The translations under genes and the position numbers were made by a program. The notes under the pieces were generated by a model. It ran no database searches, was not told the DNA's origin, and saw only the letters and a list, made by a program, of their open reading frames with translations. A stretch of 64,000 nucleotides of DNA from Pseudomonas alkylphenolica (GTDB taxonomy: Bacteria; Pseudomonadota; Gammaproteobacteria; Pseudomonadales; Pseudomonadaceae): assembly GCF_000746525.1 (NCBI RefSeq), contig NZ_CP009048.1, forward strand, positions 2,907,501-2,971,500, given 5' to 3'. Each line of letters starts with the position of its first letter. Within the stretch, counting starts at the first letter, position 1. This document shows, in pieces, positions 44,571-53,373 of this stretch.

Positions 44571-45278
44571 ATGGATTGGAAAGTATTTCTCCTGCGCGTC
44601 ACCGTCGCGCTCGTACTCGGTGCCCTGATCGGCGCTGAACGTCAACTGCGCCAACGCCTGACCGGCCTGCGCACCAATGCCCTGGTCAGTACTGGCGCCT
44701 GCCTGTTTGTGCTGATGACCCAGGCCGTGCCGGACATGGCCGCCACCGATGCTTCGCGTATTGCCGCCTATGTGGTGTCGGGCATCGGTTTTCTCGGCGG
44801 TGGCGTGATCATGCGCGATGGCCTGAATGTGCGCGGTCTGAACACGGCCGCGACGCTGTGGTGCACCGCTGCGGTCGGGGTGCTGTGCAGCATGGGGCTG
44901 TTGCTGGAGGCGGCCGTCGGCAGCTGTGTGGTGCTCTGTGCCAACATCCTGTTGCGCGACATTGCCCAGCGCCTGAACCATCAAGAGGTGCTGCCGGCCA
45001 ATGAAGCCGAGCAGCGTTTTGAGGTGCGCATCACCTGCCGCGCCGAAGACGAAATCCAGGTGCGCAGCCTGATGCTGCACAGCTTCGGCAGTGGCGGTCT
45101 GCGCCTGCAGTCACTGCACAGCGAAGACCTGGCCAACCCGGCGAAACTGGAAGTGCGCGCCGAACTGCTCGGCAGCCCCGACGCGCCGACCCAGCTGGAA
45201 CGCCTGGTCAGCCGGGTGAGCCTGGAAAAAGGTGTCAGTTCCGTGCGCTGGCAGGTACACGAGATTACGGCCGATTAA
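44571..45278 (+). CDS. mgtC: MgtC/SapB family protein
   Basis: A 235-residue MgtC-type protein. ATG 44571 has GAGG upstream. The N-terminal membrane part has the family motif GALIGAERQLRQRLTGLRTN and GIGFLGGGVIMRDGLNVRGL; the C-terminal part (about 145-235) is the soluble ACT-like domain. MgtC inhibits the F-type ATP synthase and supports growth at low Mg2+ and in hosts in Salmonella and P. aeruginosa. The gene is alone and divergent from the efflux operon. Confidence 0.92.
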   Translation: MDWKVFLLRVTVALVLGALIGAERQLRQRLTGLRTNALVSTGACLFVLMTQAVPDMAATDASRIAAYVVSGIGFLGGGVIMRDGLNVRGLNTAATLWCTAAVGVLCSMGLLLEAAVGSCVVLCANILLRDIAQRLNHQEVLPANEAEQRFEVRITCRAEDEIQVRSLMLHSFGSGGLRLQSLHSEDLANPAKLEVRAELLGSPDAPTQLERLVSRVSLEKGVSSVRWQVHEITAD

Positions 45279-45394
45279 TCGCAAGCACGCAGCGGCTGCA
45301 CAGCGAAAATATGCTCAATGGCGAGCAAAATCCGCTGCAGCCGCCGGGCGTCAAAGGGGTAACCTGTAGCAAAATAATCAGCCAGAGGTGCACT

Positions 45395-46306
45395 GTGGCG
45401 TCCTATACCTTGCGTCAGTTGAAGTATTTCGTCACCACCGTGGAATGCGGCAGCGTCGCCGAGGCGTCGCGCAAGCTGTACATTGCGCAACCGTCGATTT
45501 CAACCGCAATCAAAGGCCTGGAAGACAGCTTCGGCGTGCAGCTGTTTATCCGCCATCATGCTCAGGGCGTATCGCTTACGCCCGGTGGCGCACGCTTCTA
45601 CCGCAAAGCCCTGGAACTGCTGCGCATGGCCCGCGAGTTCGAACAGAACGCCCTGGCCGATAACGACGTGGTTTGCGGACAGATCGATATCGGCTGTTTC
45701 GAGACTGTCGCCCCACTCTACCTGCCCCGCCTGATCAAGGGCTTTCGCGAGCGCTTTCCGGGGGTCGAGATCCGCCTGCAGGACGGCGAGCAGCAGGAGC
45801 TGGTGCAAGGCCTGACGGGTGGGCGTTACGACCTGGCGATCTTCTACGATCATGACCTGGACAGCACCATCGAGACCGAAGCGTTGATGGCGCCGCAACG
45901 GCCCTACGCCTTGTTGCCGGCCGGGCATCGCTTTGCCGAGCAGGCGCAGGTGTCGCTGCGTGATCTGGCGCTGGAGCCGATGATCCTGCTGGATGTGCAG
46001 CCCAGCCGTACCTATTTCGTGAGCATTTTCGAAGAGCTGGGGCTGAGCCCGAACATTATCTTCAGCTCGCCTTCAATTGAAATGGTGCGCGGCATGGTCG
46101 GCCAGGGCTTTGGTTTTGCGCTGCTGGTTACCCGGCCACACACCACCAGCACCTATGATGGGCAGGAGCTGGTCTGCGTCGAGCTGGCTGAAGATGTTAC
46201 CGGCTCCGGCCTGGTGGCTGGCTGGTTGAAACGTGCGCAGCTGACCAAGCCTGCGCAGTTGTTTGTCGATTACTGCAAGGAGCAGTTTGCGGCCTGGTTG
46301 GTATAA
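45395..46306 (+). CDS. LysR family transcriptional regulator
   Basis: A 303-residue LysR regulator. The GTG start at 45395 has GAGGTG upstream and puts the helix-turn-helix in its usual place (about 4-63: YTLRQLKYFVTTVECGSVAE, IAQPSISTAIKGLE). The effector domain is about 92-300. It lies 116 bp after mgtC and ends at a REP pair. The convergent ArgE-like operon is a possible target, though LysR targets are more often divergent. Confidence 0.9.
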   Translation: MASYTLRQLKYFVTTVECGSVAEASRKLYIAQPSISTAIKGLEDSFGVQLFIRHHAQGVSLTPGGARFYRKALELLRMAREFEQNALADNDVVCGQIDIGCFETVAPLYLPRLIKGFRERFPGVEIRLQDGEQQELVQGLTGGRYDLAIFYDHDLDSTIETEALMAPQRPYALLPAGHRFAEQAQVSLRDLALEPMILLDVQPSRTYFVSIFEELGLSPNIIFSSPSIEMVRGMVGQGFGFALLVTRPHTTSTYDGQELVCVELAEDVTGSGLVAGWLKRAQLTKPAQLFVDYCKEQFAAWLV

Positions 46307-46317
46307 GCATCAGCAGC

Positions 46318-46376
46318 ATCGCGGGGCAAGCCCGCTCCCACCGAGGCCCACGGTGGGAGCGGGCTTGCCCCGCGAT
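46318..46376. repeat. REP inverted pair between convergent genes
   Basis: Perfect 24-bp inverted repeat, 46318-46341 with 46353-46376 and an 11-bp loop, 10 bases from the ArgE-like stop and 11 bases from the LysR stop. Likely a bidirectional terminator. Confidence 0.85.
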
Positions 46377-46385
46377 CATTTGTTA

Positions 46386-47546
46386 TCAATTGCTGCAGAG
46401 GTACTCGGCCAGGCGGTCCATCAGGCGGTCGCAGGCCGCCATTTGCTCGACACTGACGAATTCGTCGGGTTTGTGGCCCTGATCCATACTGCCGGGGCCA
46501 CAGACCACCGCCGGAATCCCGGCCTGGTCGAACAAACCACCTTCGGTGCCAAAGGCTACGGTGCTGAAATCATTGCTGCCGCACAGTTGCGCGACCAACT
46601 GCGCGGCGGCGCTTTCAGGCGCGGTGGCCAGGCCCGGATAAGCCGAAATCGGTTCAAAGCGAATCGCCGTGTCGGCCTTGACCGCCTGCATGGCCGGCAA
46701 CAGCGTCTGCTCGGCGTAGCTTTGCAATTCGTCGACCACCGCTTGCGGCTCGAACGCTGGCAAGGCACGCACCTCAAAATCGAAGCGACAATCCGCCGGC
46801 ACGATGTTCAGCGCCGTACCGCCCTGGATCACCCCGACCTGCACCGTGGAGAACGCCGGATCAAAACGTTCATCGTGATGCTCTGGTGCGGCCAGGCGCT
46901 GGCCGATCTCACCCAGGCGACCGATCAGGCGTGCCGCCTGTTCGATGGCATTCACGCCATACGGCGCATAGGCCGAATGGCACGGTGCGCCATGCACATG
47001 GCAACGCATCGCCAGCTTGCCTTTGTGACCCAGCACCGGCTTGAGTTCTGTCGGCTCGCCGATCAGACACAGGGCCGGCTGTGGGATACGTTGCGGCAGT
47101 ACTTCCAGCAGACTGCGCACACCCAGGCACCCCACCTCTTCGTCATACGAAAACGCCAGGTGCACGGGGCGGCGTAGCGGGCTGGCAAGAAACACCGGCA
47201 CCGCAGCCAGTACCGAAGCCAGATAGCCTTTCATGTCTGCCGCACCGCGGCCGTAGAGTTTGCCATCGCGCTCGCTGAGGGCGAACGGCTCAACCGTCCA
47301 GGGCTGACCGTCCACCGGCACCACATCGGTATGCCCCGACAGCACCACGCCGCCCGCCACTGCCGGCCCGATACTGGCCAGCAGGTTGGCTTTGCTGCGC
47401 TCGGCGTTGTAGATCAGCTCGCAACCCACCCCAAGGCCTTGCAGGTAGTCGCGCACGAACTCGATCAACTGCAGGTTCGAGTCGCGGCTGACCGTGGCAA
47501 AACCGATCAGCCTGGCCAGCAAGGCGCGGCTGCGCAGCTCACTCAT
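46386..47546 (-). CDS. argE: ArgE-like M20 family deacylase/deacetylase
   Basis: A 386-residue M20 zinc hydrolase, annotated by family as acetylornithine deacetylase. Metal-site motifs are present: SGHTDVVP, GRGAADMKG and SYDEEVGCLG. ATG 47546 overlaps the DUF1028 gene by eight bases. Pseudomonas makes ornithine by the ArgJ cycle, and this gene sits in a catabolic-looking operon with DUF1028, RidA and a flavin monooxygenase, so it more likely deacylates an N-acyl amino compound than serving arginine synthesis. Confidence 0.85.
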   Translation of the reverse strand: MSELRSRALLARLIGFATVSRDSNLQLIEFVRDYLQGLGVGCELIYNAERSKANLLASIGPAVAGGVVLSGHTDVVPVDGQPWTVEPFALSERDGKLYGRGAADMKGYLASVLAAVPVFLASPLRRPVHLAFSYDEEVGCLGVRSLLEVLPQRIPQPALCLIGEPTELKPVLGHKGKLAMRCHVHGAPCHSAYAPYGVNAIEQAARLIGRLGEIGQRLAAPEHHDERFDPAFSTVQVGVIQGGTALNIVPADCRFDFEVRALPAFEPQAVVDELQSYAEQTLLPAMQAVKADTAIRFEPISAYPGLATAPESAAAQLVAQLCGSNDFSTVAFGTEGGLFDQAGIPAVVCGPGSMDQGHKPDEFVSVEQMAACDRLMDRLAEYLCSN

Positions 47547-48213
47547 CGCCCGGCACTCCATAGCTCGGGGCCAGGGTCGGGTTCAGGGCGCGGGTCAGGT
47601 AGTCCTGCAGCTGTGGCTCATAGGCGCTCCAGAGCTTCTGCAGTTCGCCGATGGGGTTCTCGTCAGCCCAGTCCACGCGCAGATCGACGATCGGCCAGAC
47701 CAGCTCGCCAACCACCGACAGCGCCGCCGAATGTACCGCCCCCGCCTCCCCGCCAGCGTCCTGCCCGGCTTGCAGTGCGCTCAGCAAGCGCGCCGCCAGA
47801 CAACCTTCGCTGTTCTCAAAGGCTTCGACCATGCGCTCGATCACCGCGCTGTTGGCCAGCAGATTGCCAGCGGCCACACATTGCTCGCCGGCCAGGGCGT
47901 TGTGCGTGCCCAGGGCATGATTACCGCTGAACACCGCAGTTCGCCCTTGTGCATCAACCACCGCTACCTGACGGTATTGGCTGTAGCCGTTGCGGGTCAG
48001 TGCGTGGTCCAGCGCCTGGTGCGGCGCCAGCCCTTCACCCAGGGCATCGAGCACTTGCGGCCCGAGGGCCGGCAAGGTGATGTTCTGGCTCGAAACCGCA
48101 CCGACACCGGAGCGCAGCCAGGGGCAACGGGCACCGACGGCAATGCTCGACGAACTGATGGCAATCCCCAGCTGGCCGGTTTCGGCGCAGCGACCGACGA
48201 TGGAAAAGGTCAT
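47539..48213 (-). CDS. DUF1028 family protein (Ntn-hydrolase-like)
   Basis: A 224-residue DUF1028 protein starting MTFSIVGRCAETGQLGIAIS, the conserved family start, with SSSSIAVGARCPWLRSGVGAV after it. The family has an Ntn-hydrolase fold and is often encoded beside amidohydrolases and RidA proteins; its reaction is not established. The gene is between the RidA gene (10-bp gap) and the ArgE-like gene (8-base overlap). Confidence 0.9.
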   Translation of the reverse strand: MTFSIVGRCAETGQLGIAISSSSIAVGARCPWLRSGVGAVSSQNITLPALGPQVLDALGEGLAPHQALDHALTRNGYSQYRQVAVVDAQGRTAVFSGNHALGTHNALAGEQCVAAGNLLANSAVIERMVEAFENSEGCLAARLLSALQAGQDAGGEAGAVHSAALSVVGELVWPIVDLRVDWADENPIGELQKLWSAYEPQLQDYLTRALNPTLAPSYGVPGDE

Positions 48214-48223
48214 GGCACGCTCC

Positions 48224-48634
48224 TTATTCGGGGATGACTGCGATCACGTCGATTTCCATCAGCCACTGCGGCTGACCCAGGGCGCTGACGACCAGACCGG
48301 TAGAGATCGGGAACACACCCTTGAGCCATTTGCCGACTTCCTGGTACACCGGCTCGCGGTAGCGCGGGTCGATCAGGTAGGTGGTGGTCTTGACGATATG
48401 GCTCAGGTCGCTGCCGGCCTCTTCGAGCAGTTGCTTGACGTTGCGCATGGCCTGCTCGGCCTGGGCCCGTGGATCACCAAGACCCACCAACTGGCCGTTG
48501 AAGTCGGTACCGACCTGGCCACGCACATACACGGTGTTGCCGGCGCGGACCGCCTGGCACAGGTCGTTGTCCAGGGTCTGGTTTGGGTAGGTGTCTTTGG
48601 TGTTGAACATGCGGATACGAGTATGAGTAGGCAT
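48224..48634 (-). CDS. RidA family protein
   Basis: A 136-residue RidA/YjgF protein. ATG 48634 has GGAAG upstream and shares one base with the monooxygenase stop (TGATG). The family core is visible (VYVRGQVGTDFNGQLVGLGD, MRNVKQLLEEAG, ALGQPQWLMEIDVIAVI). The Arg that binds carboxylates in true enamine/imine deaminases is not clearly at its usual place near residue 105, so a different substrate is possible. It probably hydrolyses an imine made by the neighbouring oxidase. Confidence 0.9.
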   Translation of the reverse strand: MPTHTRIRMFNTKDTYPNQTLDNDLCQAVRAGNTVYVRGQVGTDFNGQLVGLGDPRAQAEQAMRNVKQLLEEAGSDLSHIVKTTTYLIDPRYREPVYQEVGKWLKGVFPISTGLVVSALGQPQWLMEIDVIAVIPE

Positions 48635-49953
48635 CAACGGACTTCCATAAGGCTGGCGGACTGAATGTGGCTTGCAGGGGTTTCGGCCTGGCGTTGCGAG
48701 GCATCGCGGTAATCGAAATAGGCGCGTTGCTTGATGATGTGTTCAGCGATATGCCGGGCGTCGTGCCACACACCCCAGATAAAGGCCGAGCCACGACGTG
48801 CCAGCCATGGCAGGCCGACGAAGTAGATGCCCGGTTCGCTGGAAACGCCGCGCTGGTGCTGCGGCTTGCCGTCGGCCTTGAAGGCGTCGACCTGCAACCA
48901 GTTGTAATCGACCGAATAACCGGTGGCCCAGATGATCGTGGTGATGCCGGCCTTGGCCAGGTCCAGCTCCAGGATCGGGTTACTGATGCAGTCTGGGTCC
49001 GGCAGCATGATCCGTGCTTCCGGCTCTGGCGGCAGATCCAGGCCATTGGCGGCAATGTAGGCGTCGGCGGCATCAAGCAAGGCCAGATAGTTTTCGTCGC
49101 CGCGGGCAATGTTCTCCGCCAGGTTCGATTCGAAGCTCACCACGCCGTTGTTGATCGCCTTGGTCAGGCCAACCAGGGTCATGCCCTGCTGGGCCAGGCG
49201 GCGGAAGTCCACGGTATGACCGCCACGCGCACCGCTGACGGCAATGGTGACGTGCTCTTTGCCGGGTTGTACGCCTTCAGCGTCCCACAGGCCGAGTACA
49301 CCCAGCCACCAGCAGAAGTCGCGGTTGCGATAGGCGCGTGGCGGACGATCATGGGCGCCGACCGAGAGGTAGACCTGCTTGCCGGCACGCTGCAGCTCAT
49401 CGGCAATCTGTACACCTGAAGAACCGGCACCCACCACCAGCACAGCCCCTTCGGCCAATTGCTGAGGATTGCGGTATTCGGCGGAGTGCATCTGGTAAAC
49501 CTTGCCGTCTGCAGGCGCGATCGCCGGAATCACCGGGCGCTGGAACGGGCCAGTGGCAACCACGACATTTTTGGCTTCAATCACGCCGTCGGAGGTTTCC
49601 ACGGTGAAGCCAGGGCGACCGACATTGCGCTCTACCTTGGTCACCTCGACACCGGTGCGTACCGGGGCGTTGAATTTTTTCGCGTAGGCTTCGAAGTAAT
49701 CGGCCACCTGGTCTTTGCCGGCGAAAGCATCGGGATCGAGGCCGTCGAACTCCAGGCCGGGGAAGCGGTCGTGCCAGGCCGGGCCATTGGCAACCAGTGA
49801 ATCCCAACGCCCGGTACGCCAGGCTTCGGCGATACGGTTGCGTTCCAGAACCAGGTGCGGCACGCCGAGTCGGCTCAAGTGTTCGCTCATCGCCACACCG
49901 GCTTGACCGGCGCCGACTACGAGCGTGTCTATTGCTGTTTTATTGTTTGTCAT
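48634..49953 (-). CDS. FAD-dependent monooxygenase (CzcO/FMO-like)
   Basis: A 439-residue flavoprotein. The FAD site is VVGAGQAGVAMSEHL (about 13-27) and the NADPH site is VVGAGSSGVQIADEL (about 170-184). A WATGYSVDYNWL motif near the C-terminus is typical of FMO and N-hydroxylating enzymes. The gene is first of four in a tight leftward operon with RidA, DUF1028 and an M20 hydrolase. Oxidation of an amine or imine followed by hydrolysis is a reasonable reading. Confidence 0.88.
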   Translation of the reverse strand: MTNNKTAIDTLVVGAGQAGVAMSEHLSRLGVPHLVLERNRIAEAWRTGRWDSLVANGPAWHDRFPGLEFDGLDPDAFAGKDQVADYFEAYAKKFNAPVRTGVEVTKVERNVGRPGFTVETSDGVIEAKNVVVATGPFQRPVIPAIAPADGKVYQMHSAEYRNPQQLAEGAVLVVGAGSSGVQIADELQRAGKQVYLSVGAHDRPPRAYRNRDFCWWLGVLGLWDAEGVQPGKEHVTIAVSGARGGHTVDFRRLAQQGMTLVGLTKAINNGVVSFESNLAENIARGDENYLALLDAADAYIAANGLDLPPEPEARIMLPDPDCISNPILELDLAKAGITTIIWATGYSVDYNWLQVDAFKADGKPQHQRGVSSEPGIYFVGLPWLARRGSAFIWGVWHDARHIAEHIIKQRAYFDYRDASQRQAETPASHIQSASLMEVR

Positions 49954-50163
49954 CGCTGCGCCCTACTGAGGTTTCCCACGCGGATCGTCGTGGGTGGGTG
50001 TAGGTCGCATTCTGTGCAAAGGATGGAAATGACGAAATTATGATTTTTGTGGTTGCTGGCAAGCAAAAAGCTGCAACGCCGGAAATTTCATTGATCCAGG
50101 GCGGTTGCCGGGGGTTGGTGCTGACAATGCAGTAGCCCCGCGGCGGCTGAAATGCGCGGAAAT

Positions 50164-50700
50164 TTACTCTCCTGCTCCAAATATCCCTTGGACCGCTTTG
50201 TTCAAGGAATCAACTTTATTTAATACCTCCTGAGTTTTTGACTGCCCTTGAGATTGCGAAGAGGATGTACTGTTCGACAATCCTCCGCAGGCGCTAAAAC
50301 AGTTTTTTGCCATGCTGCCACAGGTTTCAAAGCACGACGTTATTCCTTGGCACGTCATCGCGCACTGTGAATATTGCTGATTGCATGCACTATTGCACTG
50401 GGTCGTCGGGTTTTTCTGTGCAGAAGGTTGCGATTGCGGAATTGGCGATTTCGGGTTGGCGCACCGCGCTGGACAGTCGTACGTCGAGTAACAGGCATTA
50501 CTGCAAGCGGCGATTTTTGAGGCAGATGGAGCGTTTGAACAGACGTTCAGGCAGTCATGCTTACCGCCTTCGCACAGTTTGATGCAGTCCGCCGATTGCG
50601 CGGCTGGCGAAAAGAAAACAAAAACAAGCAGCACCAACGCTAAAAAATCAGCTCCCCATTTATCAGGGGTGAGCCGCAGTTTTACCTTGTGAATACCCAT
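50164..50700 (-). CDS. Exported protein with eight CX3C motifs, unknown function
   Basis: A 178-residue protein that I do not recognise. A hydrophobic segment (FLALVLLVFVFFSPAAQSA, about 19-37) is a signal peptide. All 16 cysteines follow it, arranged as eight CX3C pairs (CIKLC, CLNVC, CSNAC, CPARC, CNSAC, CAMTC, CFETC, CFSAC) in two blocks of four separated by a Pro/Ser/Gln-rich linker. CX3C pairs separated by 5-6 residues suggest disulfide-linked helical hairpins in the periplasm or outside. A Ser/Gln-rich tail follows. The base composition is lower in GC than its neighbours, which suggests transfer. Confidence 0.75.
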   Translation of the reverse strand: MGIHKVKLRLTPDKWGADFLALVLLVFVFFSPAAQSADCIKLCEGGKHDCLNVCSNAPSASKIAACSNACYSTYDCPARCANPKSPIPQSQPSAQKNPTTQCNSACNQQYSQCAMTCQGITSCFETCGSMAKNCFSACGGLSNSTSSSQSQGQSKTQEVLNKVDSLNKAVQGIFGAGE

Positions 50701-50887
50701 GATTAAATCCCTCCTGAACAGGAGCGCTTAACTTTTTCGGGCATGGGTTGTTAACATTGAATTCCGCTGCAATATATACAATCCATCAGTAGAGACTGCC
50801 AATATTGTTTGTGAATTGTGGATATAGCAGAGGCGGATAAAGCAGGCCTTGCGGCTTGCCTCACCTTTTGTATCGGACAGTACAACC

Positions 50888-51409
50888 ATGCTCACCACCC
50901 TCCGTTGCGCCCGCGACGACGACGCAGACTTGCTGCCGGCTATCGAACGTTCTGCCGCGCAAGCCTTCCTTGCCTGCGAAGGCCTGCAGTGGATCGCCAG
51001 CGAAGACGTGCTCGGAACCGCGCAGCATCGCGCATTCATCGCTGCCGGTCATACCTGGGTAGTGGCTGACGAGCAGGATCGTCCACAGGGCTTTCTCTGT
51101 GGCCAGGCCTGTGGCGAGGACTGGCACATCGTTGAGCTGTCGGTGGCGCGAGCGCTGCAAGGCCAAGGACAAGGTCGCCGGTTGATCGCCACGGTCAGCG
51201 CCTGGGCGCAAGCGCAAGGCTTTACCGGGCTGACCTTGACTACCTTCGCCAGCGTGCCATGGAATGCGCCCTTCTATGCACGCCTGGGCTTTGAGCGGCT
51301 TGATGCGCAAAGCTGCAGCGATTTCCTGCAACGTCAACTAGCTGCCGAACAGGCTCACGGGCTGACTGATCGGTGCGCGATGCGCCTGAAACTTCAGGGC
51401 GTGCCCTGA
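50888..51409 (+). CDS. GNAT family N-acetyltransferase
   Basis: A 173-residue GNAT enzyme from ATG 50888. The acetyl-CoA loop Q-x-x-G-x-G is LQGQGQGRRLI, followed by a WAQAQGFTGLTLTTFASVPW strand and NAPFYARLGFERL. The substrate cannot be told. Its last 16 bases overlap the convergent KfrA-like gene, so the two ends are read from both strands. Confidence 0.88.
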   Translation: MLTTLRCARDDDADLLPAIERSAAQAFLACEGLQWIASEDVLGTAQHRAFIAAGHTWVVADEQDRPQGFLCGQACGEDWHIVELSVARALQGQGQGRRLIATVSAWAQAQGFTGLTLTTFASVPWNAPFYARLGFERLDAQSCSDFLQRQLAAEQAHGLTDRCAMRLKLQGVP

Positions 51410-52257
51410 AGCTGCTGCGCCTGTTTTTCCGCCTGACGTAGCTGTGCCTCCAGCTTGCCAATCAGCTGCAACTGCTGACGCAATTCGGTGACCCGCTCGG
51501 CCAGGCTCAGCGCCAGGTTCTGGTTCTGCTTTTCCAGCTCGCCCCGCGAACCATTGAGTTGCGCCAGGTTCACTTCCAGCCCCTGGATTTGCACCTGGCG
51601 CCGCTCGCTTTGGGTTTTGAGCGTGCGCTGGGCATCCTTGAACGTACGGATCTGTACCAGCAAGCCTTCGTTGTCACGGTTCAGGCGCGTCAGTTCGTCC
51701 TGCTTGACGATCAAGGTCTGCTGCAACTGCCGCAGTTCGACCTGAAGCTGCTGCACCTGCTCGTCTTTGTCGGCCAGGCGCAGGTTCAATTCGCCAACGG
51801 CCTGATTGAGTGTGGCGTTGCGGGTCTGTTCGGTCTGCAAAGTACTGCGCGTGGTGGCCAGCGCGGCGGACTCACCGGCCAAGGCTGCGGCCTGGATTTC
51901 ATGCTGCTGTTGCAGCGCTGCCAATGCCTGCTGGCTGATCTGTACCTGGGCCAGCAGCGTTTGCCGCTCCGCCTCGAACGTGCTGCGCACTTCCTCGATT
52001 CGCGCCTCCCCTTCCTCACGCAACTGCTCGGCCAGTTGCTCGACCAGTGTTGCCAGCGCATCGCTGAGATTCGGCGTGCTCAATGGCTGCGCCGGGTACT
52101 GGTTGTCCAGCTCTTTCAGGTAGCGGTGAATGGTGGTTTTCGACCCGGTGTTGCCGAGTTCGATACGTACCGCATCGATACTGGGATGTACACCACGGGC
52201 CAGCAGCGCTTGCCGTGCCTTGTGCACGACAGCCTTGTTGATTCCGCCACGGGCCAT
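51394..52257 (-). CDS. KfrA-like DNA-binding coiled-coil protein
   Basis: A 287-residue protein. The N-terminal 55 residues match the plasmid replication region DNA-binding domain of KfrA (KARQALLARGVHPSIDAVRI, NTGSKTTIHRYLKELD). Residues about 65-285 are a long Gln/Glu/Leu-rich coiled coil. KfrA proteins are plasmid-borne autorepressors that bind their own promoter and help partition; chromosomal forms are common in Pseudomonas. The AT-rich upstream gap (52258-52420) may hold its operator. Confidence 0.87.
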   Translation of the reverse strand: MARGGINKAVVHKARQALLARGVHPSIDAVRIELGNTGSKTTIHRYLKELDNQYPAQPLSTPNLSDALATLVEQLAEQLREEGEARIEEVRSTFEAERQTLLAQVQISQQALAALQQQHEIQAAALAGESAALATTRSTLQTEQTRNATLNQAVGELNLRLADKDEQVQQLQVELRQLQQTLIVKQDELTRLNRDNEGLLVQIRTFKDAQRTLKTQSERRQVQIQGLEVNLAQLNGSRGELEKQNQNLALSLAERVTELRQQLQLIGKLEAQLRQAEKQAQQLQGTP

Positions 52258-52420
52258 GGTTGCTCCTACTATTACGTAATGTGGTACATACTATGTTTTT
52301 ACATGGTATCTCATTACCTAAAAGAATGCTTTTGAAAGTGATTTAAGAGATTAAATAATCACGGCTTATCGCATCTGAGATGCAATTTTCGCGGCGTTCG
52401 AGGTATCGCTGAACAGAATG

Positions 52421-53272
52421 TCAGCGCCTGCGGCGCAGGTAGCTTTCCAGCGGGTCTTTGCTCAACCCTTCCTGGGCTTGGGCCACCGAGTCGATGAACA
52501 GCGAAAACAGCTCCGACTGCTTGGCGATATCAAGCTTGGCGTAGAGGTGCTTGCGGTGGGTCTTGACGGTGTCCTCGCTGATACCAAGGCGTTCGGCGAG
52601 TGAGCGGATGGAATGACCGCGGAGCATGTATTGAGCGACCAGGCACTCACGCTCGGTCAACAAGGAAGAGCCGAACTTGGTCAGCGCTGCGTTGATCTGC
52701 CGGCCAAGCGCGCTTTCAAAGCGGCCGCCGAGCGAATCAGCATCAAGATCGCCCCAATGCCGGCGTACTACCGCCAGCACCCAGGGGGCAATGCGCTTGA
52801 GTTCGTCGACCTGTTGCCGGCTCATGCGGCAGGTGCTCGCCAAGGCAACGGCGATCGTCAGTTTCGGCCCGAGCGGCACGATGTAGTTGAGCTCGTCTTC
52901 AAGACGCGCATGCTGGTAGAACGACAGATAATATTTGCTGCGCTTGAAGTGGTCCGGTGCGACATCGCTCAGCCGGTAACAGCCTGGCGCGATGCCCTCC
53001 ATGCTGGCCCGGTAGAACGGGCACAGCAGGTAGAAGCCCTCAAGGTACTTGCGCACATTGCCTTCTGGCATCCATGGCCCCTCCTCGTCCCGCTCGAACA
53101 ATGCCGAAGGCAGGCCTTCATGAGGAAACAGGAACACGGTGATGGCATGGGCGGGCGCCAGGGAGTTGAGCGCTGCGAACAACGACTCGACAAACCCTGA
53201 CGTCCCGATGCAGTCGACCACATGAGCGATCTGCTGGAACCACTCTTCGGATTGAAGCCGGTTACTGCCCAT
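52421..53272 (-). CDS. LuxR-type regulator near polyamine genes
   Basis: A 283-residue regulator. ATG 53272 has the strong ribosome site AGGAGGTG; ATGs further upstream do not. A sensor-like N-domain (about 1-200) is followed by a LuxR helix-turn-helix (about 215-270: LTERECLVAQYMLRGHSIRS, ISEDTVKTHRKHLYAKLDI). No receiver domain or autoinducer pocket is evident. The binding protein, aldehyde dehydrogenase, aminotransferase and permease genes beside it are its probable targets. Confidence 0.88.
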   Translation of the reverse strand: MGSNRLQSEEWFQQIAHVVDCIGTSGFVESLFAALNSLAPAHAITVFLFPHEGLPSALFERDEEGPWMPEGNVRKYLEGFYLLCPFYRASMEGIAPGCYRLSDVAPDHFKRSKYYLSFYQHARLEDELNYIVPLGPKLTIAVALASTCRMSRQQVDELKRIAPWVLAVVRRHWGDLDADSLGGRFESALGRQINAALTKFGSSLLTERECLVAQYMLRGHSIRSLAERLGISEDTVKTHRKHLYAKLDIAKQSELFSLFIDSVAQAQEGLSKDPLESYLRRRR

Positions 53273-53373
53273 CTTGCGTTTCACCTCCTGCATCGGGGAT
53301 GCCGAGGTTATACAGCATCGGCGCTGAAGCATTGTTCCATTGCCGCGACGGGCTCACCATCACTCTTTATCGC

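Noticed and set aside
44231..44638. Continuous gene from ATG 44231 past the mgtC start
   Set aside because: Only the first 20 or so residues look like a peptide; the rest is Arg/Cys/His-rich shadow and overlaps mgtC in another frame.
5791..46376. Repeated 24-30 bp units as a CRISPR array
   Set aside because: They are scattered inverted REP pairs in intergenic gaps, not evenly spaced direct repeats with spacers; no cas genes are present.
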